A stretch of DNA of 64,000 nucleotides, taken from NCBI GenBank assembly GCA_951812925.1, contig OX638368.1:152382492-152446491 (forward strand), written 5' to 3'. Both the position numbers and the translations under genes were made by a program. Of this stretch, positions 11,330-21,912 are shown one piece after another. The notes under the pieces were generated by a model, which saw only the letters and a program-made list of their open reading frames with translations, had not been told where the DNA came from and searched no databases. Within the stretch, counting starts at the first letter, position 1. Each line of letters begins with the position of its first letter. This DNA is from Calliopum simillimum (Eukaryota > Arthropoda > Insecta > Diptera > Lauxaniidae).

Positions 11330-11880
11330 TACACCTAAACATTTCCAGGAAAGTTTGGGGCTTTCCGGAAAACACTTTTAGTTTTGATGAGCTCGAAACT
11401 ATGTAGCTCGGAATTCTTGTGTCAAATGATATGATCGCCAAATATTCTCATGGGTTTGTCTGGCTGAAAAAATAAAGCAAGCCCTCAAAATTTTTTGGTG
11501 TTTTCCGAGGAAGATTTAGGTTTTCCGGAAAACACTTCATTCAAGGTCAGCTCAAAATAAGCTCGAAATTTCTGCGTTAAAAGATTTTATCGCTTACTCT
11601 TCCCGTGGACTTGGCTGAAAAAATAAAGTTAACCATAAAAAATGTTTTATGGGGTTTTCCGGGAAAATTTTGAGTTTTCTGGAAAATGTTTTTGGCTCAA
11701 AATTCGCTCGAAACTAGCTCAAAATTCCTGCGTTAAAAGATTTTATCGCTTATTTTTCCCGCGGATGCGTCTGGCTGACAAAATAAAGCAAGCCATACAA
11801 AACAATTTTTCCGCTCTTCCGGAAAATGGAAAATTTCCTAGACAGCTCGAAATTACTGTTGAAAAGCTCGAAAAGAGCAA
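11330..11880. repeat. tandem repeat, about three ~155-bp units
   Basis: GGCTGA.AAAATAAAG recurs at about 11461, 11612 and 11770. Each is preceded by GATTTTATCGC-type sequence and TTTTCCGG(A)AAA blocks and followed by a GCTCGAAA word. Units diverge by 20-30 percent by eye. The frame at 11642-11893 runs through a unit and is not called as a gene. Confidence 0.75.
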
Positions 11881-12555
11881 CCCAAAAACATAGAAATTCG
11901 TCACAACTGTATGGCTCACCTTATGGACCTGATTTCGCTGCCTTCTGATTTCTATCAAACTTTTGCATGCATGCTGCTAATCGGATTTTTATGTTACTTC
12001 TTTGTCTATTGTATTTTTTTTCCTCGATTTGACATACGTATTGACTTTTGCAATGTCAATACTTCGCAATGTTAGACTTAGACATTTTCAAAGTTTAGAG
12101 TACCGTAAGCAGGGGTGACTTTAACATCTGGGGGCGACTTTAACCGGCAAGAAAAAAAAGATTAAAACCGTAATATTTTCATCACGAGGACTAGTTATCG
12201 ATTTGTATTTGTTCAATGTGTAACCTTGAAGAATTGGCTTTTAGCGTCTGTTTTCAATATTTGATTTGAGCGCGAAATTTCAGATATATTGATGCATTTT
12301 CAAAAAGTTGTCTTATGTAGTATTTTTTAATGCTCAGAAAATTACTACTTATTGACTAGAAGGAAAATTGCTGTTGGTAAGTGAATGATATCACTAAAAT
12401 TATTGTTTTATTTTCTTTCCTAATCAATCGACTTTGATGGATATATTTGCCTCCAAGTATTTTTAATGCATTTTTTATAGGAGTATGTTAGAAAACAACG
12501 TTTTTGGGGTGACTTTGGACCCGTCCAAAGTCACCCCCAAAAAACTTTGTACTGT

Positions 12556-12801
12556 TAGGCTGGCTCAAAAGAAACCCGAATTCGGGCCAAATTGACGCTC
12601 AAAACACTGGGTATGGTGAACTGTGTGATTGCCAACATCGACAATGAAGGAGCTATCGTAGACTGTATGACCAGCTCAGGTCATTACTGGAAATGGCCAC
12701 CCAGAAAGGATGCTTGTTATTATCTATTTAGCGAAATTGTGCAAAAAATTAAGCCACCGAAGCCCTTTAACAAAAGAGGCATTTTTAAAGTTACCAACTG
12801 A
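12556..12801 (+). pseudogene. probable transposase C-terminal remnant
   Basis: The open frame continues upstream of its first ATG and ends TNstop at 12801. It contains LGMVNCVIANIDNEGAIVD, then YWKWPP.KDACYYLF and IVQKIKPPKPF near the end. A WP..D......I..I.PP pattern closes several DDE-superfamily transposases in insects, so a C-terminal transposase fragment is plausible given the surrounding inverted repeats. I cannot name the family, and the catalytic domain is absent. The true 5' limit is unknown; the start given is the approximate start of the open stretch. Confidence 0.35.
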
Positions 12802-13286
12802 GAATTTCTTTTGTTTTTAAAATTTTTTAAATCAAGTATTTTTTTATTTTCTAATTTTCAATGGATTTTTAACTTGTTTTTGTGGATTTTTTATGTTTTG
12901 CTAAGCCCTAAATATCAGTATTATTATTTGATGTAACATTTGTACAAATAATTAAACATACCAAAGGCTGAAACCGAATTTATCAAAAATTTTAGTTTTT
13001 TTTTCAATCGCGACCTTGAAATCATCCCATAACCTTGACCGATTGCCTACACAAATATACCAAAATATTGAGAGAACTCAAGTTAACAAAACCTGATACT
13101 CTCATTTTGCATCTTTTAAGGTATAGCATGTAAAATCAATGAATGAAATTTTTTGGTTAAAGTCACCCCACCCTTGAGGTGACTTTAACCCACTTACAAT
13201 AACATTATTTAAAAATAACTGTAATTACTTCGTAAAAATTTTATAACATGAGATCGAAGCTGAAGCCCCCACGAAAAATTTAGAGC

Positions 13287-13291
13287 CATGA
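13287..13291. repeat. copia target-site duplication (CATGA), left
   Basis: CATGA flanks the left LTR and recurs at 17736-17740 just outside the right LTR. A 5-bp duplication is normal for Ty1/copia integrases. Confidence 0.9.
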
Positions 13292-13415
13292 TGTGACAAG
13301 AAAAACACGTCGTTATTCTTTTATATCTTTATTGAAGTGAAGTAGAATATTTAATATTTATTTGACAATAAATACTTGTGAATTTTGGTTGCTTTGATTT
13401 TACAAATTTTCTACA
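13292..13415 (-). repeat. copia 3' LTR
   Basis: A 124-bp repeat identical to 17612-17735. On the element's own strand it is the downstream LTR. The adjacent sequence toward the coding region reads GAGGCAGAG on the minus strand, a plausible polypurine tract at about 13416-13430. Confidence 0.93.
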
Positions 13416-13487
13416 AACTCTGCCTCAACCAAAAAAAACACCATTTGACTATAACAAAAAAAAATAACATAGTAATTATATATGTAA

Positions 13488-16400
13488 CTAACAATTCATT
13501 AACATTTGTATACAATTATTATGTTTAACTTTAGTCAAACATTTAGTCAAAACATCTGCAACGTTTTCATTTGTTGGAACATAAACAATATTGATTTCAT
13601 TTAAATTACATTGCTCTTTTATAAAATGATACTTAATATCAATATGTTTGCTCCGTTTCTTTGTTGTCTCATTAGTTGCAAGAAATTTAGCTCCTTGGTT
13701 GTCGCAGAAGATGGTAGTTGCGTTCTTAATTTGTTGCTTAAAATCCATCTCCTTCAAAAGGCTTCGATGAAATGCCACTTCTTTAGTCCCTTGACACATG
13801 GCTATATATTCAGCTTCCATAGAACTAAGGGCTATAACACTTTGCTTCTTAGACTCCCATGAAATAGGTCCACTTCCAGCAAATAAAACAAAACCACTAT
13901 AGGACTTTCGATCTGTAGCATCCGAACCCCAATCCGCATCTGTGTAACAAAAAATATCGTTATCAGTGTTAAAATATAAACCAGCTTTTGTATTGCTCTT
14001 TAAATATCGCAGTATGTGTTTTGCTGCAGCAAAGTGCTCCTTATGTGGATGAGAATTAAATTGCGACAGCTTCGATACAATATGAGCAATATCTGGTCTA
14101 CTTATTATTGCTAAGTACATTAATCCTCCCATCAACGATTGAAATTGCTTTATATCTCCGCCCACACAATTTTTATCGTTGCACTTTTCTAACACAGTAC
14201 CACAAGCAAGTGGTGTGCTAGCAGGCTTGCACTCTGACATTCCCCATGTTTCCAACAATTCTTCGGTATAACGATTCTGATGTAAAGTTATTTCTCCTCG
14301 AAGACCATTGCGTTCGATTTCCATTCCAAGATAATAGCTAATTGATCCGCGGTCCACAGCAATCACATGCTTGTTTAAATTTTCTACAATGTCATGCATT
14401 GTTTTCTCTGAAGAACATGCTAATATTATGTCGTCAACATACAATCCAATAATACTTATTTCATTATTCTTTCTCATTATATAAACACAGCTGTCAGACT
14501 TGCATCTCACGAATCCAATTTTAATTAATATTTCGTTGATTTTCTTGTTCCATTCTCTTCCAGCTTGTTTAAGCCCATACAACGATTTTAGTAACCTGCA
14601 TACTTTTCCTGGATTTCTCTTATCTTCAAAACCTTCGGGCTGGTACATGAAAACTTCTTCATCTAAGTTTCCATTTAAATAAGCTGCAGTTATATCAACA
14701 TGGTTTACCAACAATTTGTTCTGCACCGCTAAGGCCAATATTAATCTTATTGTAGAATGTCGTACCACAGGTGCATAAGTTTCAAAGAAATCAATATTGT
14801 ACCTTTGAAAACATCCTTGCGCTACCAAACGAGCTTTGTATTTTTCAATACTTCCGTCTGCCCTGTATTTCGTGGTAAAGACCCACTTACATCCAATGAC
14901 ATTCTTATCTTTTGGTAATTCTACGAGCTCCCATGTTTTATTTCTTAACAATGACTCGTACTCTGCCTGCATAGCTGCTCTCCAATTTACCGCATTTTCA
15001 GCAGTCATAGCTTCCTTTACCGACACAGGATCTCGTGACAAAATTTTGAGTTCATTAACTACATTAGAACTATTTTCAGTGACAAACAACTTTCTCGGTC
15101 TACCAGGTTGACCAGTCCTGAGAATCCTCGGCCTGCCTCTCGTTCTTCTTGGTTCTTCATTAACTGTTAGCATTTCCTCATTACTTTCATGAATTTCATC
15201 TTCTGAGAGAACCTCTACTGCACTATCAGTCACTACACCATCATCAACTGTTACTTGATTTTCGGCATTATCTATTTGATCGCCTGAACTTTGATTCTCA
15301 CCAGATTCTTGATTGTTAAAAATCATAAAATACGTCTTATTTTCATCCTCGGAGGAGCCCTCATTTATCTTATTTTTCATTCCTGAAAATGAGTTTTCGA
15401 AAAATATGACATCTTTTGATATAACGATAGATCTCTTGCTTTTATTGTATAGCCTGTAACCCTTAGTATGATCAGCGTATCCAACAAATGATAACATTTC
15501 ACCCTTGGGATTAAATTTTGATCTTCCAGGATGCTTCATTAAAGCAACTGCATCACATCCAAACGATTTCAAATGATAAACTGATGGTTTACGTCCAAAC
15601 CAGCATTCATATGGTGTCTTTTTATTCAAAATCTGAGTTGGGGATCTATTTCGAAGATATGTTGCTGTGTTAACTGCTTCTGACCATAAACTCTGAGATA
15701 AATTTGAGTCTTCCAACATACAACGCGCCATTTCCACTAAAGTTCTGTTTAGCCTTTCGGCAACGCCATTTTGCTGTGGCGTGTAGCTCACAGTCCTCTG
15801 ATGAACAATTCCTTCTGATTTTAGATATTTTTCAAACTCTCTATTCACGTATTCTCTCCCATTGTCGCTACGCATACATTTCACCTTATAACCAGTTTGT
15901 TTTTCTGCATTTAATACAAACTCTTTGAATACTTGTAAGGCTTCAGACTTTTGCTTTAAAAAATAAGTGTGAATGTACCTTGAAAAATCATCAATTATTG
16001 TCATGAAATATACCGACCCTCCTTCAGAACGTACTCTCATCGGGCCACATATATCTGTATGGACTATCTCAAGTACATTCTTTGTAAAAATGTTCTTGTA
16101 ACTATTAAAAGGTTTATTACAAATTTTACATAAAGCGCATGTAACACATGAAGACTTATCCAATTTACTAAGTTTCATACCTCGAACCATTTCATTTTGC
16201 GATAATTTACACAAATCTGTAATATTCAAGTGTCCGAACCTTCTGTGCCAAGAAACAGATTGAGGCTCCACTGTTGCACTCATAAGACATTGTTCTTCTT
16301 TCTTGAAATTTGTAGAATACAATCCTGCACATAATTCTGCAACAAACAAAATCTCATTGTCTTTTGTTTCTACTGATGCTTTCTCATCCTTAAAAATAAC

Positions 16401-17504
16401 GCATTTGCCATTTTTTACTATTTTACTAACTGACAAAAAATTTGATTGTAACTCCGGTACATACAGAACTTCACCCAATATAATATCGGTAAAAGGTGAT
16501 TGTAATGGTACCTTACCTATGGCATGTGCTAAAACACTTTCACCTGATGCTAGAAACACCTTCTGTTCACATTTTTCAAGCTTCGAGAACAAACTCTTGT
16601 CGTAACACATGTGGGCAGAAGCTCCACTATCCAGAATCCAGCGATTGTTATCTCTATTCTGCCATATATTTCCTATACCGAGTGCTGCTGGAACCACTGA
16701 ATTTACGGTACTGTTCTTGATATTTTTGCACTGCGATTTGATATGTCCCCGCATTCCGCAAGAATAGCATTTGATGTTTCTTCGCTTTTGATTTTCTTTA
16801 CCATCTATTGCTCGTTGATTAGCACAACTCTCATCATGCTGTCTGTAGTCTTTTGCAGAGCCCCTAATATTTCGTGTTGCTTGTCCTGCTCGCTTTGCAG
16901 AGTTGATTGAAAACACTTGATCACCGTTCGGTTCACCCGTATCCCCACGACGATGCTCCTCTTCCAATATTTTAACCTTTAATTGATCCAAAGAAGGCAA
17001 CGACTCGCGACATTCGATTGCTACAACAAAATTTTCCATGCTTACTGGTAAGCTACACAACAACATAATGCTCAAAATGTCTTCGGGAATATTAATGTCT
17101 ATTTCTTGAAGGCTTTCGACAATAGAACTGAACTCGTTTATTTGATTAGCATACCTTTGATTTGAACTAAATTTAAAACGCACTAACTGCTTAAATAAAT
17201 TCACCTTGCGACCAGGATCTTTGGCCTTATAAATACCATTTAGCTTATCCCACGCTGACTTGGAAGTCTTACATTCCTTAAAATATATCAACTGCGATGG
17301 TTTCACATTAAGAGTCATAATTGCCAACGCCCTGCTATCCGTCTTCAACCATGCTGCCTTCTCCGTTGCCGATGCATTACCATCCAACGTAGACTCGACG
17401 ACCGACCAGCAATCTTGCGTAATCAGCAGACTCCTCATTTGGACCGACCAAATCGAAAAATTCTCTCCATCCAGCTTTTCAACAGCTAATAATGAGCTCG
17501 CCAT
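13488..17504 (-). CDS. copia Gag-Pol polyprotein, 1338 aa
   Basis: This single frame encodes capsid, protease, integrase, reverse transcriptase and RNase H in the Ty1/copia order. The N-terminal Gag region (about 1-240) is followed by a CCHC zinc knuckle CYSCGMRGHIKSQC near 235-250. The aspartic protease signature ILDSGASAHMC is near 290. Integrase has HTDICGPM (about 480), SDNGREY (about 545) and the Glu in NGVAERLNR (about 578), preceded by an HHCC-like region near 415-465. RT has VDITAAYLNG (about 940) and the active site YVDDIIL (about 1020). RNase H has TDADWGSD (about 1185) and SSMEAEYIA. No stop or frameshift interrupts it, and the length is close to the ~1,400 aa of Drosophila copia. 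It is read toward lower coordinates. Particles would assemble in the cytoplasm and cDNA would integrate in the nucleus. Confidence 0.96.
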   Translation of the reverse strand: MASSLLAVEKLDGENFSIWSVQMRSLLITQDCWSVVESTLDGNASATEKAAWLKTDSRALAIMTLNVKPSQLIYFKECKTSKSAWDKLNGIYKAKDPGRKVNLFKQLVRFKFSSNQRYANQINEFSSIVESLQEIDINIPEDILSIMLLCSLPVSMENFVVAIECRESLPSLDQLKVKILEEEHRRGDTGEPNGDQVFSINSAKRAGQATRNIRGSAKDYRQHDESCANQRAIDGKENQKRRNIKCYSCGMRGHIKSQCKNIKNSTVNSVVPAALGIGNIWQNRDNNRWILDSGASAHMCYDKSLFSKLEKCEQKVFLASGESVLAHAIGKVPLQSPFTDIILGEVLYVPELQSNFLSVSKIVKNGKCVIFKDEKASVETKDNEILFVAELCAGLYSTNFKKEEQCLMSATVEPQSVSWHRRFGHLNITDLCKLSQNEMVRGMKLSKLDKSSCVTCALCKICNKPFNSYKNIFTKNVLEIVHTDICGPMRVRSEGGSVYFMTIIDDFSRYIHTYFLKQKSEALQVFKEFVLNAEKQTGYKVKCMRSDNGREYVNREFEKYLKSEGIVHQRTVSYTPQQNGVAERLNRTLVEMARCMLEDSNLSQSLWSEAVNTATYLRNRSPTQILNKKTPYECWFGRKPSVYHLKSFGCDAVALMKHPGRSKFNPKGEMLSFVGYADHTKGYRLYNKSKRSIVISKDVIFFENSFSGMKNKINEGSSEDENKTYFMIFNNQESGENQSSGDQIDNAENQVTVDDGVVTDSAVEVLSEDEIHESNEEMLTVNEEPRRTRGRPRILRTGQPGRPRKLFVTENSSNVVNELKILSRDPVSVKEAMTAENAVNWRAAMQAEYESLLRNKTWELVELPKDKNVIGCKWVFTTKYRADGSIEKYKARLVAQGCFQRYNIDFFETYAPVVRHSTIRLILALAVQNKLLVNHVDITAAYLNGNLDEEVFMYQPEGFEDKRNPGKVCRLLKSLYGLKQAGREWNKKINEILIKIGFVRCKSDSCVYIMRKNNEISIIGLYVDDIILACSSEKTMHDIVENLNKHVIAVDRGSISYYLGMEIERNGLRGEITLHQNRYTEELLETWGMSECKPASTPLACGTVLEKCNDKNCVGGDIKQFQSLMGGLMYLAIISRPDIAHIVSKLSQFNSHPHKEHFAAAKHILRYLKSNTKAGLYFNTDNDIFCYTDADWGSDATDRKSYSGFVLFAGSGPISWESKKQSVIALSSMEAEYIAMCQGTKEVAFHRSLLKEMDFKQQIKNATTIFCDNQGAKFLATNETTKKRSKHIDIKYHFIKEQCNLNEINIVYVPTNENVADVLTKCLTKVKHNNCIQMLMNC

Positions 17505-17595
17505 AGCAGCAATAATTTTTCTTTAAAAGTTTCGTACAAAATTAATTTTCCCTTTTTTTTTTAAATTTTTTTTAAAATTTTTTCAAACTGGGCGT

Positions 17596-17609
17596 CTGGG
17601 CCCATAACC
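17596..17609 (-). promoter_or_regulatory. copia primer-binding site
   Basis: On the minus strand, two bases past the 5' LTR, the sequence GGTTATGGGCCCAG appears. It matches the site where Drosophila copia uses an internal half of initiator methionine tRNA to prime reverse transcription. Confidence 0.75.
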
Positions 17610-17611
17610 TA

Positions 17612-17735
17612 TGTGACAAGAAAAACACGTCGTTATTCTTTTATATCTTTATTGAAGTGAAGTAGAATATTTAATATTTATTTGACAATAAATACTTGTG
17701 AATTTTGGTTGCTTTGATTTTACAAATTTTCTACA
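17612..17735 (-). repeat. copia 5' LTR
   Basis: Identical by eye to the LTR at 13292-13415. It would hold the element's promoter on the minus strand. The CATGA duplication follows at 17736-17740. Confidence 0.93.
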
Positions 17736-17833
17736 CATGAAACCATTAACTTAATTAAAATTGTTGAAATTATAAGCTCCTAAACTTGAAAAACCTGTTT
17801 TTTTGTGTCACAGTCACCCCTGCTTATGGTACT

Positions 17834-18397
17834 AATCTATTTTTCAACTTTAGCAATATTTTTCTATCTCTTTCGATGTCCGACTGTTTTATTTAAATCG
17901 AAGTAAAGCTTTTAATTTTAATTGGCTCAATGAAATAACATTTATATGGAATTTCGTCACAAATTAATTCAGAAAGGTTAAAGAGTGTCAAACGTAAAAC
18001 CATGAAACAAAAAAAGAAACGGAATTGTCAAGCGTTTTTATTTTAAACATTCTATAAATTTTCTTTTTTTCAACAATAAAAATCTTTTTATCAACAATGA
18101 ATCAGATCTTTGGATTAAGAATTTAGAAGTAAAAAAAAAAAAAAAATAATAACGACCAAAATAAACTTATGAAATGTGAAAAGCGGAAAAAGTTTTAAAT
18201 TTCATGAAATATTCATTAATATTGAGCTCCTTTCTATCTGCTTATTATTATTTTTATTTTCTTCGTTTTGCTGAATATCTTTTTTATTTATTTATTTCTT
18301 TTTTTGGTACCGTTATGCTTATTTTGCTTTACAAAGCAGTTATTTTTGTTTACTCTCCTTTTTTTATCTTTATTCATAAATATTCTTGCCTTTTCAG
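17834..18397 (+). other. sequence upstream of the guanylate cyclase leader exon
   Basis: AT-rich. It ends in a long pyrimidine-rich stretch (about 18230-18395) closing in CCTTTTCAG, which looks like a splice acceptor. Two overlapping frames at 18204-18516 are pyrimidine-tract artefacts. Confidence 0.5.
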
Positions 18398-18999
18398 GGT
18401 TACAAGGCATCTGCAGCAAAATAAAAAAAAATCAATATATCAACCAAACCAAAAAAGGAAAACAAAAAGAAAGAAGTGCTAAAGTGCGGAATATAACAAA
18501 ATTTAACAAAATATAAAAGAGATATAAAAATTATTATTCTGATTTCATTGCCAGCGTTGCAAAGAAAAAAGTGCGAAAATCTACAAAATCGGAAGTGTCC
18601 AATTAAAAAAAAGAAATAAAAAAAAGCAATTGCTTACAAAAAGTGTTGCAATTAAGTGTAACGAAATATACCGTTAATATCAAAATAACAAAAATAAAAA
18701 TTGTTATAAAATTCTAATGGCAAAATTTTTGTGTATCTCCCAGTATTTTTCGTAAATTCAACAAGTGTTATTTAGTACCCACTTACGACTGCTTAACGTG
18801 TTTTTTTCCAATAAAACCAACAACAAAAATTACAAATATAAAGTTATAATAATCACTAGGGAGAAATACATACATACATAAATACATAAACTTCGGTCAT
18901 AACAAGAGCACCAACATATAAGCCAACAACAAAAGTAAAATTTATATCCTTTGCAGCAGTGTTACTCCAAGAAAGGAGCGAAAAAACTTTTACAAAATG
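18398..18999 (+). CDS. Gycbeta100B: 5' leader exon and initiator ATG, soluble guanylate cyclase beta subunit
   Basis: The exon ends in CAAAATG|GTAAGT: an ATG in good fly initiation context (CAAAATGG) directly followed by a consensus donor at 19000. Reading into the acceptor at 32965 gives Met followed by [11 protein letters not shown], the conserved start of soluble guanylate cyclase beta subunits, so only the Met codon (18997-18999) is coding here. The A-rich upstream sequence with AAGTGCGAAA-type words looks like a fly 5' UTR. The 5' limit rests on one acceptor-like site (CCTTTTCAG at 18389-18397) and is uncertain; a promoter could instead lie within this stretch. An upstream ATG opens a 12-codon frame (18717-18755). 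Confidence 0.7.
18717..18755 (+). other. upstream ORF of 12 codons in the leader
   Basis: ATG at 18717 is followed in frame by TAA at 18753-18755, 241 bases before the main ATG. It was the only upstream ATG noticed in the inferred leader. It could lower translation of the main frame, but this depends on the leader boundaries being right. Confidence 0.4.
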
Positions 19000-19325
19000 G
19001 TAAGTAAAATACAAGTTTCGTTTAACTGAAGTAATGTACGTTTTGTATGGTAAGTGCGTTTGGTATCAAAAGAGAACAAGCAATTATTTTTAAGGATTCT
19101 GATTGCTTACTTACACTGAGTTGGCCTGAATCCTTGCTCTAATTTGCACCTTTTATTTGTGTTATAAAAAGGTTATGCCGTCGTTTTTCGCTTCTTGTAG
19201 GTTATGTTGCTATAAAGTACGTTTTGGTGTTGCCAAAAATGAAATACCTTTTACCATATGAGCACATCCTGAATAAAATCAACCAAGGTAAAAAATTTGT
19301 TTGTACATACTTACATATATACATA

Positions 19326-20201
19326 GGGTGTAATCGATAAGGTTACGAAGCTTATGGGAGGTGATAGATGAGGCTTAGACTAACCAAAAACTACAATTGA
19401 GAAGGTGGGAGTTATAGAGTTAAAATACATTTTCTGATATATTTTATAATAAAAATTTCTTGAGTCACCGTAACGTTTTGTAAGAAACTTTCAGCTAATT
19501 GTATGAACTTTCTAGAAATATATTTACAGCCTGATTATGTGATTTCTTGATAAAATTTTTGTCAGGTAATTTTCTCAAGATTTTTAAACGGTAAAGTTGG
19601 CTAAATTTGAATTGTATACGTTTTTATAACAATAAAATTTAGAAAATCAATTTTCAACAGAGCGCTTAGCTCAGATAGTAGGATCGTCAACTAGGAACGC
19701 AGAGGTTGTAGGTTCAATTCTGCAGAATCAGGCTATTAGTTTATAGGGTTTGGAATGGTTTCGCAAGGTTCTGGACCTTTCAATTTGATATTTAAAATTT
19801 TTGTTAGTATGGAAAAGGTCTTTTTTTTACTTCAATTTAAAAACTGGTTTGACAACTAATCTATTTAATAAAAAGATATTTAACAAGAATTTAAAAATAT
19901 TATAAAAGGGTATGTTAATAAGACTATTTTCAAACTTAAATGACAGCCAAAGTCAAAAAATAGGAATAAATACTTTTAAGCCCAATAAAACACACACAAT
20001 CTTAGAAAGCTTATATAGCAAAAAAGTTTTCTCTAAAGCGTTAGGGTGACCCAGGAAATTTTTTCTAAACAAGTCAGAAAGTCAGTTTTAAACCTACAAC
20101 TACTCAGGAAAACATTTTAGAACCCCCCAGGTGCAAGTCTTTGTTAGTCTAGGCTTCCTCTATCACTTCTTAGATACTTCGTAACCTTATGCGATACACC
20201 C
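19326..20201. mobile_element. 876-bp TIR element with TA flanks
   Basis: The left end GGGTGTAATCGATAAGGTTA and the inverted right end GGGTGTATCGCATAAGGTTA pair imperfectly over about 60 bases, including GTTAGTCTA.GC. TA dinucleotides at 19324-19325 and 20202-20203 fit a Tc1/mariner-type duplication. There is no transposase frame. A tRNA-like module sits near the middle. Confidence 0.75.
19659..19738 (+). other. tRNA-like module inside the TIR element
   Basis: GCGCTTAGCTCAGATAGTAG resembles an A box with D-arm, and GTAGGTTCAATTCTGC, about 40 bases further, resembles a B box. The anticodon stem is poorly paired and the 3' acceptor strand is missing, so this is a tRNA relic or SINE head and not a functional gene. 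Confidence 0.45.
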
Positions 20202-20203
20202 TA

Positions 20204-21164
20204 TATAATAAACAAATTTATGACAAATAACATTAGCAAATAAGCTTCCGTATAAAAACTAGCCTTATCCTCTCATACCCTCAGTTCAAACTCGATTTGG
20301 CAAAAAAAAGAAAATTGAAGGCGGCCATGACAAAACTAAAAAAATTGTGTGTAGATGTACTTTTTATTTTACGTGTAACGCGATTTTGGTAAAACTTAGA
20401 AAGAGGACTGTGACTTAAGTTTCTTTAAAGAATGTTTAGAACATTCTGTTGTGGACGTGGGCCAACCTAACGAGCAATGTTAAGCTCTTCATGATACTTT
20501 AGAAAACTAAAGAATTTCAGAAACGCTTACAAGCAAAAAGCTAAGGCTAGGCAAGGCTTAGGGTGGCTTGCCAACTTTTTGATTTTATAAAGACACAGTG
20601 AAAATTAGTTACCAAAATAAAATTAAAAAGTGCCGTAATTTTGTAATTTGCTTCAATTATTCCACTTTATATCGTTTGGTCAATCGTAAGCTATCCTATT
20701 TCATTTTTACTACTTTTCAGGAGAATGTAAAAACTGATTCTAAGTAGCTTGATTTTGAAAATAAATACAACATATTTTTTGAATAATGTTCTAATTAGGG
20801 CTTTTTTTAAGCTAGCATTGCTTTTATTTAACCAAGTACCATTAACTTAAGAAAGAAATGACTTTTAAGAGATATGTATTTTTATTTTGTCAGAAAATTT
20901 TTGATTTTTCAAAAAAATTTAAATGTAAACTATCCTATCTCAAGAAAAAATCAAAAAAAATAACACATTTTAATTTTTTCATTTTCAAAATTTATTTAAT
21001 AAGCTAAATAGCCAAAAAGGTTAATAACTTTAGCAGATAAACTCTGTTATTATTATTATTATATAATAATATTTTGAGGTTTAAGTTGAGGCATGGGTTT
21101 ACATATTGGTTTTCCATTCGAATTATATGTCGCGTAATACTTCATGAAATTACTTCCTATCGTA
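20204..21164. other. intronic, nothing recognised
   Basis: AT-rich sequence with short A/T tracts and an ATT microsatellite near 21050. No inverted ends or coding similarity seen. Confidence 0.5.
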
Positions 21165-21335
21165 TTCATGTAATTGTGATTTCAACGGACAGATAAGTAG
21201 ACGGTTATACAGACAGACAAACGCCCATATGTTCATGGACAGATCTTCTCTTCTATAACTGGTTCGCCTTCTTTTATGCATTACAAGCAGAAAGGCAAGT
21301 AAATATACCGTATAGCGGTAAAAGAGTTTTTAGAT
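21165..21335 (+). repeat. degraded DINE-1-like remnant
   Basis: The order ACGGACAGATAAG..GACAGACAAACG, then CATTACAAGCAGAAAGGCAAG and AATATACCGTATAGCGGTAAAAGAG parallels the last part of the DINE-1-like copies (GACAGACGGAC, GTTACAAACGGAAGGACAAAG, AATATACC..GGTATAAAAA). It is divergent, hence older. Confidence 0.4.
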
Positions 21336-21912
21336 CTAAGTTAAATATCTAAAGTGACATTTTCTCATCAATGTTCCGCTTATATTAGCTTTGTTCGCGT
21401 TCAAAAAATTGTTAACAATTGTTAACAAGAAAATTTCAGAGAGTAAGTAGAATTTACTCTCAAGAAAACAAAAAACTAAAAAAGTACGAAAACGAAAAAT
21501 TGTTAAAAATTGTTAGAAATTAAGGGGCTAACTGCCTTAGGAGTACTCGTATATTAAATTTAATTTTTTTTTTTCTATCTATGATAACAACAGTAATATC
21601 TGTGGCTGGAAGGAAAAACTGCTTAACACGGTTTTTGATTAGAAAACAAAGCAGTTTAAATTTTGTTTTATATGTATTGAATTTATGTTACTTTTTTATC
21701 GAATATTTACTTAGCTGTTTTTCCTTATTGCCACTGATATAATCGAACGAAATGTTCAAAAGGTTAATTATTCGGCCTGCTGCAGAATCCGATCGGTTTC
21801 AATAACTTTTCGAAAGTTTTTTGATGAAAACGATGAAATAGATCCGTTTGGTTCGAAATCTTATACTCCATAAATAATAACTTTATTTGTTTACTAAAAA
21901 GTAACCAACTAA

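Larger units (their letters stand above)
13292..17735 (-). mobile_element. full-length Ty1/copia retrotransposon, 4,444 bp
   Basis: Two 124-bp LTRs starting TGTGACAAG and ending TTTCTACA enclose one uninterrupted gag-pol frame. The LTRs are identical by eye and flanked by CATGA duplications. A primer site next to the 5' LTR matches the internal initiator-tRNA type used by Drosophila copia. Everything needed for autonomous retrotransposition seems present, so insertion was recent relative to the decayed elements around it. It lies inside the TIR transposon at 12099-17833. Confidence 0.95.
12099..17833 (+). mobile_element. TIR transposon with GTGACTTT motifs, split by copia
   Basis: The 22-bp ends at 12099-12120 and 17812-17833 are inverted repeats with one mismatch; they contain AAGCAGGGGTGACT. 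Without the copia insertion the element would be about 1.29 kb. The GTGACTTT(AAC/GGAC) motif recurs internally as palindromes near 12509-12537 and 13160-13190. This resembles subterminal transposase-binding repeats. A coding remnant sits at 12556-12801. The superfamily is not certain. Confidence 0.75.

Noticed and set aside
19659..19738. Functional tRNA gene
   Set aside because: Boxes A and B are present but acceptor and anticodon stems do not pair; called tRNA-like instead.
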